A DNA stretch of 64,000 nucleotides from Antricoccus suffuscus (GCF_003003235.1 NZ_PVUE01000011.1:1-64000); one strand, 5' to 3'; positions 1 through 8,673 are shown, numbered from the stretch's first letter. The notes: generated by a model from the letters alone, not told the origin. A program made the numbers and translations.

Positions 1-82
1 CTTCTACACTCCCCGCGAGGTATTCACTAAACTCCTCAACCAGGACCTAGAAAACCAAGAACGTGTTGCGACCACCCCTTGA
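1..82 (+). mobile_element. 3' end of an IS30-like transposase gene (cut by window edge)
   Basis: Frame 2 reads through from base 2 to a TGA at 80-82, giving 26 residues that begin FYTPREVF and end VATTP. This resembles the extreme C-terminus of IS30-family DDE transposases, where an RPRKTL...TP-E-F stretch is followed by a short tail. The terminal inverted repeat would be expected to overlap or follow the stop, around bases 60-90, but the other end lies outside the window, so it cannot be checked. No second insertion-sequence gene is visible nearby. The family call rests on a short tail only. Confidence 0.5.
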
Positions 83-127
83 ATTCACCGACGGATGAGT
101 GGATTTTTCTGACGGATGGCGAAGGGT

Positions 128-649
128 TTAGGCGGCCTGCCGGATGAGCAGGATCGGCCAGAGGCCTGCGGCGCCTTCGGCGTTGCATTTGGGATCCTGG
201 GGGATGGTGATCATCAGGTAGACCCGATCCGGTACGGCGTCTGAGGTATTGATCTTCGTGAACTTGCGCGCCTTGCCCGCATCGACGTTGCCGATCATCC
301 GCTCCGGAATCGGCTTACCGCTCGCCGTGGTGACCGACCAGATTTGCACCGACCACGTCTTGTCTGCAATCGCCGCGGGGACACTGATCGATACCGACTG
401 CTTCGGCTGCACCTGGATCGGTTTGACCTCGTTCTTCGCGCCGTACACCTGCGCTTTGTTGTCGATGCAGTAGACGGACGGCGGAATCGTCGAGGTTTGA
501 TGGTCGATGGTGACCGAGATATCCGGCGCGGTCGTTGCTTTTGCGCTTGAACTGCAGCCGGCGACCAGCAGCAGCGATAAGACGATCGTGAGCAGTACGC
601 CGATGCGCGACGTGCGTGGGGCGGAATGCAGAAGCGGGAAGTTGCTCAA
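128..649 (-). CDS. DUF2771-type exported lipoprotein
   Basis: A 173-residue protein with a lipoprotein signal. A basic N-terminus and a hydrophobic stretch at about residues 17-31 end in the lipobox VAGC, so Cys32 would be lipidated. The rest is a beta-rich extracytoplasmic domain with VYCIDNKA and VYLMITIPQDPKCNAEG segments. These fit DUF2771, a small actinobacterial family of unknown function. Its ATG overlaps the stop of the upstream MFS gene by 4 nt (ATGA), so the two are translationally coupled. The same MFS-lipoprotein pair next to a DUF3027 gene is, as I recall, conserved in mycobacteria, suggesting a role linked to that transporter at the membrane surface. The function itself is unknown. 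Confidence 0.8.
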   Translation of the reverse strand: MSNFPLLHSAPRTSRIGVLLTIVLSLLLVAGCSSSAKATTAPDISVTIDHQTSTIPPSVYCIDNKAQVYGAKNEVKPIQVQPKQSVSISVPAAIADKTWSVQIWSVTTASGKPIPERMIGNVDAGKARKFTKINTSDAVPDRVYLMITIPQDPKCNAEGAAGLWPILLIRQAA

Positions 650-2526
650 CGATGTGGTCCTCGTCGTGGATCATTCTTGGGTGTTGGCAGGCGCTGGAAG
701 TCCGGTAACGGTCGCGTCGGCGATGCCGGCGCTGGCGCGGACTGCCATTCGGCGGTGCTCGGCCGCCCGGAACTGCTCGGTCGTGCACCATCCGATTGTC
801 CGTTATTGGCCGCAGGGTGAGCGCGCGGGCTACTGGGGTGCGGTCCAGCAACCCCTCCACCAGGAGCAGGACCGCCGGAAGCGGAATCGTCCGTCGTTAC
901 ATCGGCTTGGGACTTCTTGCTGGCCGACTTGTTGAAGGGCCACGAGACTCGAAGCCGGATCGGCGGCCGATCGGAGATCCCGGCCTGCAGAGGCCCGAGT
1001 TGGTGCGCGCGGTGACGGCTGATGAGCGTGAGTGCAAAAGTAATCACGAGTACGGCGGCGGCCACCGTCCAGCCCAGCCACAACATTCCGGCGTGCGCAG
1101 GCAGGATGATTCCGACCGCGCCGCCGAACACCCACGCCAACTGCAAGACGGTCTCTGACCGGCTGAACGCAGACGACGCGAAGCTGGGTGGCACCTCGCG
1201 CTGGATGATGGCATCGAGCGCGACCTTGCCTAGCGCTGAGGCGATCGCGGCCAGCAGCGCTACGACGATCGACAATGCGATACCCGGCGTAATCGCGGCC
1301 AGTACGCACAGCGCGACCGCGATACCGGTGCTGATAAGGGCAATATTGTCCGGGGAAGCGCCCTTAATGCGGGAGCCGACGCCGGTGCCCAGGATCGATC
1401 CCACGCCCGCGGCCGCACCGAGCGCACCCAGCGCGGCGAGGGCAACAAATCCGGTGAGTGTGCTTTGGATGTAGAACACCATGAAAAAGGTGAGGAACCC
1501 GCCGAGGAATTTTTGTGAAGCCTGCGAGCGCAACGCGGTGGTGATATCCGTGCCGAGCAAGAACCGGCCCTTCGCCACGCCACCGGGGCGCTTGGTGAGG
1601 TTGATCTTGCCTTCGCCCTCGTCCGTATCGACATGGCTTGGCAGTTTGAGCGAGATCCATGCGCCGACGAGGAATACGAGCAGAGTGAAGACGAGCTCGG
1701 CGTTGAAGCCGAGCGTTGCGTCAGCCGTCGTACCGGCCTGCGTCGCAGGCTGCGCGGGCTCGAACCAGTTGAACAGTTTGATCAGCCCGGCGCCGATCCC
1801 GCCGATGACACCGGCGGTAACCATCCCGAAGACGGTCATCCGGGAGTTGGCTGTCACCAGCGGCATCTTGTCCGGTAGCACTCGGGGTACGACGGCGCCG
1901 CGCAGTACGCCGTACGCCCGGGAGAAGACCAGACACAACAGCGCGCACACGTAGAGCATCACCATCGAGCCGGAGTAGGCAACGAGCAAGTAACACAGCA
2001 GCGCGCGGAAGGCGAACGTGCCGGCCAGGGCCCAGCGACGGCCGCGGTCGATCCGATCGAGCAACGGCCCGATGACGGGGGCGATTACCGCGAACGGGGC
2101 GACCGTGACGAGGAGGTAGAGCGCGACGTTGCCGCGCTGCTGCTCGCCCGGTGCGGCAAAGAACAGCGAAGCTGCCAGCCACACCGCGATCAGAGCATCG
2201 CCGGCCATCGAGGTCGCGTTGGACCACAGCAAGGTGCGCAGGCCACTTTTTTCGGCGCCGTCGGCGCGGCTTGCCGCGTCGATCCGGTGGACCGTCTTAC
2301 GGGTGAGCTCCTTCGTGCGCGTCGCGGCGACCCGGGTCAGTGAGACCTTCGGCTCGGACGTTTCGCGCGTGTCGCTCGGCTGCGCGATGGGTTCGTGACC
2401 GCGCCCATGGGTGGGCGGCGAGGACGGGCCAGGCGGCGCCGACCTCGGTGGGTGCCGCTGCTCGCGGTGTCCGCCGCTCGAACCGCGTCCAGCGCCGTTC
2501 GCAGGAGGAAAACCAGGAAGAGTCAC
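646..2526 (-). CDS. MFS transporter (Rv0876c-like)
   Basis: About 626 residues. A polar N-terminal region of about 100 residues is followed by some twelve hydrophobic segments typical of the major facilitator superfamily, with a D-R-G-R loop after helix 2 (LLDRIDRGRRWALAG). The frame is open much further upstream, but that part overlaps the divergent DUF3027 gene and looks non-coding. I therefore prefer the GTG at 2526, preceded by AAGG; no later ATG leaves the first helix intact. A tail of about 100 Pro/Ser/Ala-rich residues follows the last helix. The substrate is unknown. It heads a two-gene operon with the DUF2771 lipoprotein and is divergent from DUF3027. Confidence 0.75.
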   Translation of the reverse strand: MTLPGFPPANGAGRGSSGGHREQRHPPRSAPPGPSSPPTHGRGHEPIAQPSDTRETSEPKVSLTRVAATRTKELTRKTVHRIDAASRADGAEKSGLRTLLWSNATSMAGDALIAVWLAASLFFAAPGEQQRGNVALYLLVTVAPFAVIAPVIGPLLDRIDRGRRWALAGTFAFRALLCYLLVAYSGSMVMLYVCALLCLVFSRAYGVLRGAVVPRVLPDKMPLVTANSRMTVFGMVTAGVIGGIGAGLIKLFNWFEPAQPATQAGTTADATLGFNAELVFTLLVFLVGAWISLKLPSHVDTDEGEGKINLTKRPGGVAKGRFLLGTDITTALRSQASQKFLGGFLTFFMVFYIQSTLTGFVALAALGALGAAAGVGSILGTGVGSRIKGASPDNIALISTGIAVALCVLAAITPGIALSIVVALLAAIASALGKVALDAIIQREVPPSFASSAFSRSETVLQLAWVFGGAVGIILPAHAGMLWLGWTVAAAVLVITFALTLISRHRAHQLGPLQAGISDRPPIRLRVSWPFNKSASKKSQADVTTDDSASGGPAPGGGVAGPHPSSPRAHPAANNGQSDGARPSSSGRPSTAEWQSAPAPASPTRPLPDFQRLPTPKNDPRRGPHR

Positions 2527-2574
2527 CCTTACATCCTGCCTTAGAAACGACGTCGTCGTGCGACGGACAACGCG

Positions 2575-3783
2575 ATGCGCGATGATAGAGAGGTGAATGC
2601 AACAGAGGTCCGTTCCGAGACGACCAGCCCACAGGCAGCCAAGGCGCCGACTGAGACGCACGCACCGGTAAGTCCCGATGCGGTGCTTGCGCGCGCGGTT
2701 GACGTCGCACGTGCGGCGTTGCTTGAGGATGTCGCCGACGACACTAAGGTCGGTGCCCATCTGGGAGCGGTCGGCGAACCCTCCGCGTCTGGCGCGGTCG
2801 TCACGCACAACTTCACCGCAAACCTCGAGGGGTACGTCGGCTGGCACTGGGCGATCAGCCTGACGCGCGCCGAGGACAGTGAGCACGTCACCATCTGCGA
2901 GTCGGTGCTGCTGCCCGGTGACGGCGCAATTACCACGGCGCCATGGGTGCCGTGGAGCGAACGGCTGCGGGCCGAGGACGTGCACCCAGGGGACGTCGTA
3001 CGGTCCGACCCCGACGACGACCGGCTGGCGCCGGCCTATCTGCAGAGCGATGACCCGGCTGTCGAGGAGACCGCGTACGAACTAGGCCTCGGTCGGGAGC
3101 GCGTGATGTCCCGAGACGGCCGGCTCGACACGGCTACCCGGTGGCAGTCCGGAAACTACGGCCCGACCTCGGCGATGGCGAAACATGCCCCGGCGAACTG
3201 CGGCACTTGTGGCTTTTACCTCCCGCTGGCCGGCAGCCTCAGCGCACTGTTCGGAGCCTGCGGCAATGAAGTCTCTCCGGCCGACGGCGCGGTCGTGACG
3301 GCGGACTTTGGCTGTGGCGCGCACTCTGAGGCGACGATCAAGGCCGAGCCCGACGCGCTCATCGAACATGAGCACGTCTACGACACAACTCAAATCGACT
3401 TCTTCAGCCTGCCGCGTGGCTCCGGGCGACGCGACTACACCGACGAACAGCGGACCCGCATTGCGCGTGTCCTGAGCGCGGCGCTCGCCGACCGGCAGCA
3501 ACGCGCCGATCGCAAGAAGGCGGAGGGCGAAGCGCAGGTTGCTGACGATGATGCGTCCCGGGGCGTTGCCGCAGTCCGCGCTGAGGGCGCCGAGGACGCA
3601 GTCAGCGAGGGCGATGCGAGTACCGACGGCAATGCGGTCACCACTGACGCCGCACGAACTGACGGCGACGCGCTCAGCGAGGGTGATGCGCAAAACGACG
3701 CGGTCGCCGGCAGCGACGATGCCACGCGCGAAGACGATGCGCCGGCAAAGAAGCCAGCCCACCTGAGCCGCACGAAGAAGTAG
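2575..3783 (+). CDS. DUF3027 family protein with acidic tail
   Basis: A 402-residue protein. The core has the pattern I associate with DUF3027: GYVGWHWAISLTRA, then VTICESVLLPGDGAI, then PWVPWSERL and a DPDDDRLAP segment. A Cys-rich part follows (CGTCGFY, FGACGNE, FGCGAHSE) that could bind a metal. The last 110 residues are an acidic Ala/Asp-rich linker ending in a basic KK tail. No signal peptide or membrane segment is visible, so it is probably cytoplasmic. It is divergent from the MFS gene. A GTG at 2593, in frame, is a possible alternative start. The molecular function is unknown; the conserved pairing with DUF2771 and the MFS gene suggests a shared process. Confidence 0.75.
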   Translation: MRDDREVNATEVRSETTSPQAAKAPTETHAPVSPDAVLARAVDVARAALLEDVADDTKVGAHLGAVGEPSASGAVVTHNFTANLEGYVGWHWAISLTRAEDSEHVTICESVLLPGDGAITTAPWVPWSERLRAEDVHPGDVVRSDPDDDRLAPAYLQSDDPAVEETAYELGLGRERVMSRDGRLDTATRWQSGNYGPTSAMAKHAPANCGTCGFYLPLAGSLSALFGACGNEVSPADGAVVTADFGCGAHSEATIKAEPDALIEHEHVYDTTQIDFFSLPRGSGRRDYTDEQRTRIARVLSAALADRQQRADRKKAEGEAQVADDDASRGVAAVRAEGAEDAVSEGDASTDGNAVTTDAARTDGDALSEGDAQNDAVAGSDDATREDDAPAKKPAHLSRTKK

Positions 3784-3800
3784 CCGCGCACGGCCGGGTC

Positions 3801-4067
3801 TCACTTCTTGGAGTGCGCCGGCTTCCTGCTTTGGTCGGCGACCGGGGCCTTCTGCCATCTCATCACCAGCAGACCCGCCAAACCTAGGACGACTCCTGCG
3901 ACCGCAGTCCACAGCCACACCCGGTTGTCGGCGCCGTCTCGCGACCACGGAAGCAGCAGCAGGACCACCACGGCCAGCGCGAACAACGCAACGCCCAGGC
4001 GGACGATGCGCGCAGTGTCTACCTGACGCGGCGGTGGGGCCGGTTTGAGCGGATGGTCGTCAGTCAC
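3801..4067 (-). CDS. DUF2530-type small membrane protein
   Basis: An 88-residue protein with two hydrophobic segments, LGVALFALAVVVLLLLPW and VWLWTAVAGVVLGLAGLLVM. It has a Pro-rich N-terminus (PLKPAPPPRQ) and a short basic C-tail. This is the layout of DUF2530, a small actinobacterial inner-membrane family of unknown function. The open frame extends far upstream but there it is only the antisense of the permease gene, so the start is taken as the GTG at 4067 (V-T-D-D-H-P-L). It is convergent with DUF3027, leaving 17 nt between the stops. The neighbourhood matches that of its mycobacterial relatives as I recall them. Confidence 0.7.
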   Translation of the reverse strand: MTDDHPLKPAPPPRQVDTARIVRLGVALFALAVVVLLLLPWSRDGADNRVWLWTAVAGVVLGLAGLLVMRWQKAPVADQSRKPAHSKK

Positions 4068-4092
4068 GCCGCGAGCATATCGTCGCCTCCGG

Positions 4093-4123
4093 TTGACACG
4101 GTCACGGCGCCGTCGGGTATTTT
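4093..4123 (+). promoter_or_regulatory. Candidate sigma70-type promoter of the NCS2 permease gene
   Basis: A perfect TTGACA at 4093-4098 is followed after 19 nt by TATTTT at 4118-4123. The spacing is a little long, and shifting the -10 to GTATTT gives 18 nt. The implied transcript starts near 4130 and has a 5' leader of about 70 nt that contains two direct repeats. Confidence 0.5.
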
Positions 4124-4140
4124 TTGACCTGGTCTTCACG

Positions 4141-4172
4141 GGCACGTCGTACGACACAGGCACGTCGTACGA
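4141..4172. repeat. Tandem direct repeat in the permease leader
   Basis: The 14-mer GGCACGTCGTACGA occurs at 4141-4154 and again at 4159-4172, with a period of 18 nt. Each copy contains the self-complementary core TCGTACGA. The location, between the candidate promoter and the start codon, suggests a regulator site or an RNA element, but chance duplication is possible. Confidence 0.6.
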
Positions 4173-4202
4173 AGCGGTGCCGAGGGCCGCCAAGGTGACG
4201 CA

Positions 4203-5735
4203 ATGACGCGCCGCCAGCCACCCCGCACATCCGAGGACACTGCCATGCCGAGATCTCAGGACGTAACGACCGGCTCGACGACGGCGGCACCTCCGTCGGC
4301 GCCGCGCCGCGCAAGTGCGTTGGACCGCTACTTCGAGGTCACCAAACGCGGGTCGACGTTTGGTCGTGAAGTGCGTGGCGGCCTGACAACGTTCTTTACG
4401 ATGGCGTACATCATCGTGCTCAACCCGATCATCCTCACCAAGACCGCCGACGTGATGGGCAATAAGCTCAGCTTCGCGGCGATCGCGGCGACGACGGCCT
4501 TGGTCGCCGGTGTCATGACGATTCTGATGGGCGTCGTCGGTAAGTTCCCGATCGCGCTGGCGGCCGGACTCGGCATCAACGCACAAGTCGCCGCGTTGGC
4601 CGAATTTCAGCTGGCATGGCCAGAGATCATGGGCCTCGTCGTACTTGAGGGTCTGCTCGTCACCTTGCTGGTGCTGACCGGGTTCAGAACGGCTGTTTTC
4701 CGGGCGATCCCACACCAACTCAAGGTCGCGATCAGCGTAGGTATCGGGATGTTCCTGACATTCATCGGGCTGAAGGACGCAGGATTCATCCAGGCGCACT
4801 CGACGGGGGCGCCCGTGCTGATGGGTCAGTTCGGTGAGCTTAAAGGCTGGGCAATTCTGGTGTTCGTCTTCGGCGTACTCCTCAGCGCCGTGCTGGTCGC
4901 CCGTAAGGTCAAGGGTGGCATCCTCATCGGGATCATCACCACCACGATCATTGCGGTAATCGTGGAGGCAATCGCCAAGGTTGGCGCGGCGCCGCTCGAC
5001 AAGGCGGGCGTCGCTGTCGGCCCGGGCTGGCAGCTCAATGTGCCGAAGGTGCCGTCCTCGGTAGTCTCGACTCCCGACCTGTCGGTGCTTGGTCACGTGT
5101 CCTTGTTCGGCGCGTTCTCGCACGGTGCGATCGCCGCGATCATGATCATCTTCACGCTCATGCTCGCGGACTTCTTCGACACGATGGGCACGGTTGTCGC
5201 GGTCGGCTCCGAGGGCGAGCTACTGGACAAGAATGGCGACGTACCGGGACTTGAGCGGATCCTCCTGGTCGACTCGGTCGCCGCTGCAGTCGGCGGCGCG
5301 GCAAGCGTTTCGTCCAACACGACGTACATCGAGTCCACGGCCGGCGTCGCGGACGGTGCGCGCACCGGCATTGCCAGCGTCGTAACGGGACTGTTGTTCC
5401 TCGTGGCAATGTTTTTCACGCCGGTCGTCAACATTGTTCCCAGTGAGGCGGCGGCACCCGCGTTGATCATCGTTGGCGCCCTGATGATCATGCAGGTCAA
5501 GGAACTTCAGCTCACCGACTTCACGGTCGTCATTCCGGTGTTCCTGACCATCGCGCTGATGCCGTTTACGTACTCGATCACCAACGGGATCGGCGCCGGG
5601 TTTGTCTCATGGGTCGTGCTGCATGTGGTCACCGGCAAGCGCCGCGAGATTCATTGGCTCATGTGGCTTATTACTGTATTGTTCGTGATCTACTTCGCGA
5701 TCGACCCGGTCCGCCAGGTTTTCGGTCTCGCGTAG
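4203..5735 (+). CDS. NCS2-family purine (adenine/guanine/hypoxanthine) permease
   Basis: A 510-residue polytopic protein of the AzgA-like branch of the NCS2 nucleobase:cation symporters. The signature start of the domain is DRYFEVTKRGSTFGREVRGGLTTFFTMAYIIVLNP at residues 41-75, followed by about twelve to fourteen membrane segments. DFFDTMGT and SSNTTYIESTAGVADGARTG, both characteristic of the family, lie in the second half. It should import purine bases with protons. Two starts are possible, ATG 4203 (preceded by AAGGTGA) and ATG 4245 (preceded by GAGGACA); the domain is intact with either. A tandem repeat lies in the leader. Substrate choice cannot be read from sequence. Confidence 0.88.
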   Translation: MTRRQPPRTSEDTAMPRSQDVTTGSTTAAPPSAPRRASALDRYFEVTKRGSTFGREVRGGLTTFFTMAYIIVLNPIILTKTADVMGNKLSFAAIAATTALVAGVMTILMGVVGKFPIALAAGLGINAQVAALAEFQLAWPEIMGLVVLEGLLVTLLVLTGFRTAVFRAIPHQLKVAISVGIGMFLTFIGLKDAGFIQAHSTGAPVLMGQFGELKGWAILVFVFGVLLSAVLVARKVKGGILIGIITTTIIAVIVEAIAKVGAAPLDKAGVAVGPGWQLNVPKVPSSVVSTPDLSVLGHVSLFGAFSHGAIAAIMIIFTLMLADFFDTMGTVVAVGSEGELLDKNGDVPGLERILLVDSVAAAVGGAASVSSNTTYIESTAGVADGARTGIASVVTGLLFLVAMFFTPVVNIVPSEAAAPALIIVGALMIMQVKELQLTDFTVVIPVFLTIALMPFTYSITNGIGAGFVSWVVLHVVTGKRREIHWLMWLITVLFVIYFAIDPVRQVFGLA

Positions 5736-5770
5736 CGCGGGGATCGCAACGACCGCGTAGATGTCGGTTG

Positions 5771-5833
5771 TTGTCGACAAGTAATTTCGCCGCAGCGTCA
5801 TAGCGCGGCAGATGTTTTGCTATCCTAACTACC
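5771..5833 (+). promoter_or_regulatory. Palindrome and -10 element upstream of the MarR gene
   Basis: TTGTCGACAA at 5771-5780 is a perfect 10-bp palindrome. A TATCCT hexamer at 5821-5826 lies 7 nt before the GTG start, so transcription would begin at or next to the start codon, giving a leaderless mRNA. No Shine-Dalgarno sequence precedes the GTG, which agrees with this. The palindrome may be an autoregulatory operator, though it is far from the -10. Confidence 0.4.
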
Positions 5834-6268
5834 GTGACCCGACTCGCCTCCACCTCGTCAGCAGCGCTTGCGCATGAATTGCGCATTGCCACCACGCGTA
5901 CGACGCGGCGCCTGCGTTCGGTTACCAGCCGGAAGATCACACTCACTCAGTTGTCGGCGCTGGCGAGCATCCAGGCCGCCGGTGAACTGACCCTCGGTGA
6001 GCTTGCCGCCCGCGAGCGCGTGCAGCCGCCGTCGATGACAAGAGTCATCGCCCGATTGTGCGAAGAGGGTCTCGTCGAACGCAAGACGCATCCGTCCGAC
6101 GGTCGTCAGGTGCTGGTGAAGTTGACCGATCACGGCACGACAATGCTTGGGGCCGAGGCAAAAGCGCGTGAGGCATGGCTGGCGCGCAAGCTGTCGAACC
6201 TGACGAAAGAGGAGCGGGAGACGCTGCGGAGCGCGAGCTCGATTTTGGTCAGGCTGATCGACGAGTGA
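5834..6268 (+). CDS. MarR-family transcriptional regulator
   Basis: A 144-residue protein with a complete MarR winged helix: LTQLSALASI...LTLGELAARERVQPPSMTRVIARLCEEGLVERKTHPSDGRQVLVKLTDHG. The recognition helix is at about residues 60-75 and the wing carries the usual D-x-R. Long terminal helices form the dimer interface. It starts at GTG 5834 and is probably leaderless. The MFS exporter gene begins 64 nt downstream on the same strand, so the regulator likely controls that exporter in response to a small aromatic or lipophilic compound. From memory, a MarR gene occupies the equivalent place in mycobacteria (Rv0880). Confidence 0.85.
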   Translation: MTRLASTSSAALAHELRIATTRTTRRLRSVTSRKITLTQLSALASIQAAGELTLGELAARERVQPPSMTRVIARLCEEGLVERKTHPSDGRQVLVKLTDHGTTMLGAEAKAREAWLARKLSNLTKEERETLRSASSILVRLIDE

Positions 6269-6332
6269 CCAAAGGCGGGACCGCCGTGCCGTTGCCGGCC
6301 GCTCGGGTCATCTTGGCTGGGCCGGCCACTCG

Positions 6333-7889
6333 GTGACGGAGAAAAGCGCGCGTCCCAGTTTGTTCCGGTCCCTGCGGGTCCGTAACTATCGGCTTTACGC
6401 GACCGGTTCGATCGCGTCCAATACCGGCACCTGGATGCAGCGCATCGCGCAGGACTGGCTTGTCCTCACGCTTACGGACAATGACCCGGTCGCGCTCGGC
6501 TTCGTGACGTTCCTGCAGTTTGCCCCGTCACTTCTTTTTGCGATGTTCGGCGGTCTCATCGCGGACCGTTATGACAAGCGGACCGTTTTGCGGGTTACCC
6601 AGACGGTTGTGGCGCTGAGTGCGCTGATCCTAGGACTGCTGGAGATCACCGACGTTGTCGCCGTGTGGCATGTCTTAGTACTCGCGACCGTTGTGGGAGT
6701 CGCGACGGCAATCGAGGCGCCGTCGCGGCAGGCTTTTGCGAGTGAGCTCGTCGGACCGGCAGATCTGGTCAATGCGGTCGGGCTCAACTCGGCGTCGTTC
6801 AATGCTGCTCGCCTGATCGGTCCGGCGATCGCTGGCGTGTTGATCGGCTGGCTCGGCACCGGCCCGGTGTTCATTCTCAACGCGGCAAGCAGCGTCTGGA
6901 TCATTGTGCTGCTCACGATGATCGACCCGAAGAAACTGTTCCGAGCGAAGCGACTGACACGGCAACGCGGTCAGTTGAAGGACTCGATCCGGTACGTTCG
7001 CACCCGTCCGGACATTCTGCTCACGATCTGCCTCGTGACTGCGGTGTCGTTGTTCGGGCTCAACCTTCAGGTGATCATTCCGCTGGTGACGACCGAGGTC
7101 TTCCACAAGGGAGCGACCGAGTACGGACTGCTGGCGTCCGCGCTCGCGATCGGGACGTTGATCGGCTCGCTCACCGGTGCCGGGCGGCAAAACCGTCCGC
7201 GGTTCCGACAGCTCGTCACGTACGCCGGTGTCTTCGGTCTGCTCGAGGTCGGCATCGCGTTTATCGGCAACTACAACTGGTTCGCGATCGCGCTCATCCC
7301 GACCGGCATGGCTTCGCTGTACTTCATGATTTCGGCAAACGCCTCCGTCCAACTCACCGTTGATCCGCAGATGCGCGGCCGAGTCATGGCCATGTACATG
7401 ATGTTCCTGATGGGTGGCGGTGCGTTCGGTTCACCGCTGATCGGGTTTGTCACCAAGCTGGTTGGGATCCAGTGGGCCATCGCCCTGGGCGGTGGCGTTA
7501 CATTCATTGCTGCGGCGCTGATCGGGCTACTGGTCGTACGCCGCGAGGGTGGCGTGCAGGTCGAGACGAGTCTGCATTCCTCACCGCATCTTCTGGTCAA
7601 CGTCGGGGGCGAACAGTTCTTCCCGCACGTGCGAACCGACACAGTCGACGACGGGTTCCCCGAGCCGGTCGACGACGCAGCCGGTGGCCAAGTCAGCGGT
7701 GGGGACGACCGAGACGACGGCGATGGCGACCGGCCTCCCGACGACGTACCTCAGCCGACACCCGATGCGCCACCGACGAACACACCTTTGACGAAAGACC
7801 TCACGAATGACAAATGTTGCCGCCCATCGCTTCGACCAGGCGATCGCCCTGGAGAGTCGCGGAGCAAACCGCGTCGCGTGCAAGCTTGA
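6333..7889 (+). CDS. MFS efflux transporter (DHA3/EntS-like)
   Basis: A 518-residue protein. The opening FRSLRVRNYRLYATGSIASNTGTWMQRIAQDWLVLTLT is typical of the MFS_3 branch of drug or siderophore exporters, and the GLIADRYDKRTVLR loop follows helix 2. About twelve membrane segments end near residue 400. The last 110 residues are a soluble acidic, Pro/Asp-rich tail. The frame closes at 7889, 83 nt inside the next gene, which is an unusually long overlap. Either this is real or a late frameshift lengthens the tail. The start is GTG 6333. It lies downstream of a MarR gene, suggesting inducible efflux. Confidence 0.82.
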   Translation: MTEKSARPSLFRSLRVRNYRLYATGSIASNTGTWMQRIAQDWLVLTLTDNDPVALGFVTFLQFAPSLLFAMFGGLIADRYDKRTVLRVTQTVVALSALILGLLEITDVVAVWHVLVLATVVGVATAIEAPSRQAFASELVGPADLVNAVGLNSASFNAARLIGPAIAGVLIGWLGTGPVFILNAASSVWIIVLLTMIDPKKLFRAKRLTRQRGQLKDSIRYVRTRPDILLTICLVTAVSLFGLNLQVIIPLVTTEVFHKGATEYGLLASALAIGTLIGSLTGAGRQNRPRFRQLVTYAGVFGLLEVGIAFIGNYNWFAIALIPTGMASLYFMISANASVQLTVDPQMRGRVMAMYMMFLMGGGAFGSPLIGFVTKLVGIQWAIALGGGVTFIAAALIGLLVVRREGGVQVETSLHSSPHLLVNVGGEQFFPHVRTDTVDDGFPEPVDDAAGGQVSGGDDRDDGDGDRPPDDVPQPTPDAPPTNTPLTKDLTNDKCCRPSLRPGDRPGESRSKPRRVQA

Positions 7890-8673
7890 CTCCGGCTGGA
7901 GTCTGCCGGGCGACTTCTTCAACGGCGGATATCTGCACTCGCTGACGATCAACGCGGCCCGGGAGATCACCGGCGTGCACCCCGATCCGGTCGCGGTGTC
8001 CTCGACGTTCCTCGCGCCGCCCAAGGCCGGCGAGGTCGAAGTAGAGGTGACGACGCTGAGCGCCGGGAAGTCCGTCACGTCGGCACTAGCGACGATGACC
8101 CAAGGCGGCAAGCCGATGGTGATGTCGATGGTGACCCTCGCTGATTTGTCGACCAACACCGAACGAGCACCGGGAGCGCCCGAGGGTACGAATTACACGC
8201 CGTTCCCCGACGTGCCCACTCCCGAGGAGTGCCGTCCGATGCAGCCGGACCGCAGAAATTCTCCGCTGGACGGCGTTCTCGAGTTCCTCACCGTGCCGGG
8301 GTTCGAGGACTGGGTCGAGAAGAAGTGGTCCCCGGACCCGCGGATCCTTATGTGGGCGCGTTTCCGGGACGGACGGCCGGCCGACACGCTGTGCCTGCCA
8401 GGCCTGTCGGACATGGGGCCACCCCCGTCGCTGCGCCAGGGTCGGATGGGCTGGATCCCTACGTTGCAGCTTCATGTGGGCACGTTTGCGCGGCCCACCG
8501 GCTCATGGATCTTGATGGACATGTTCGGGTCGCCGTATACGGGGAAGTACGTCTGCGAGGACGTTGACATGTGGGACGAGAGCGGTGTGCTCGTCGCGCG
8601 GGCCCGTCAAGAAGCGGTAGCACCACGACCACAGACGCGGTCTCCGCTTGCCGACACGAAAAGCGGTCACTAG
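7807..8673 (+). CDS. Acyl-CoA thioesterase family protein (TesB/4HBT-like)
   Basis: A 288-residue protein resembling actinobacterial thioesterase-family proteins with a double hotdog fold. The N-terminal hotdog carries LPGDFFNGGYLHSLTINAA and VAVSSTFLAPPKAGEVEVEVTTLSAGKSV; the C-terminal one has LPGLSDMGPP...WIPTLQLHVG and GSWILMDMFGSPYTGKYVCEDVDMWDESGVLVARARQEA. The predicted role is hydrolysis of a fatty or aromatic acyl-CoA. The ATG at 7807 lies within the 3' end of the MFS frame. An out-of-frame TGA at 7808-7810 overlaps it, which looks like coupling but belongs to a non-coding frame. The substrate is not predictable. Confidence 0.75.
   Translation: MTNVAAHRFDQAIALESRGANRVACKLDSGWSLPGDFFNGGYLHSLTINAAREITGVHPDPVAVSSTFLAPPKAGEVEVEVTTLSAGKSVTSALATMTQGGKPMVMSMVTLADLSTNTERAPGAPEGTNYTPFPDVPTPEECRPMQPDRRNSPLDGVLEFLTVPGFEDWVEKKWSPDPRILMWARFRDGRPADTLCLPGLSDMGPPPSLRQGRMGWIPTLQLHVGTFARPTGSWILMDMFGSPYTGKYVCEDVDMWDESGVLVARARQEAVAPRPQTRSPLADTKSGH

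Noticed and set aside
3801-5123. 440-residue minus-strand reading frame across the NCS2 permease
   Set aside because: Only its last 88 residues look like a real protein (DUF2530). The remainder is a charged, His/Arg/Asp-rich shadow of the permease gene, so the CDS was cut to 3801-4067.
7472-7810. ORF ending with an ATGA overlap on the thioesterase start, as a possible true MFS end
   Set aside because: The frame is Arg-rich without helices and is a shadow of the MFS gene, so the apparent coupling is coincidental.
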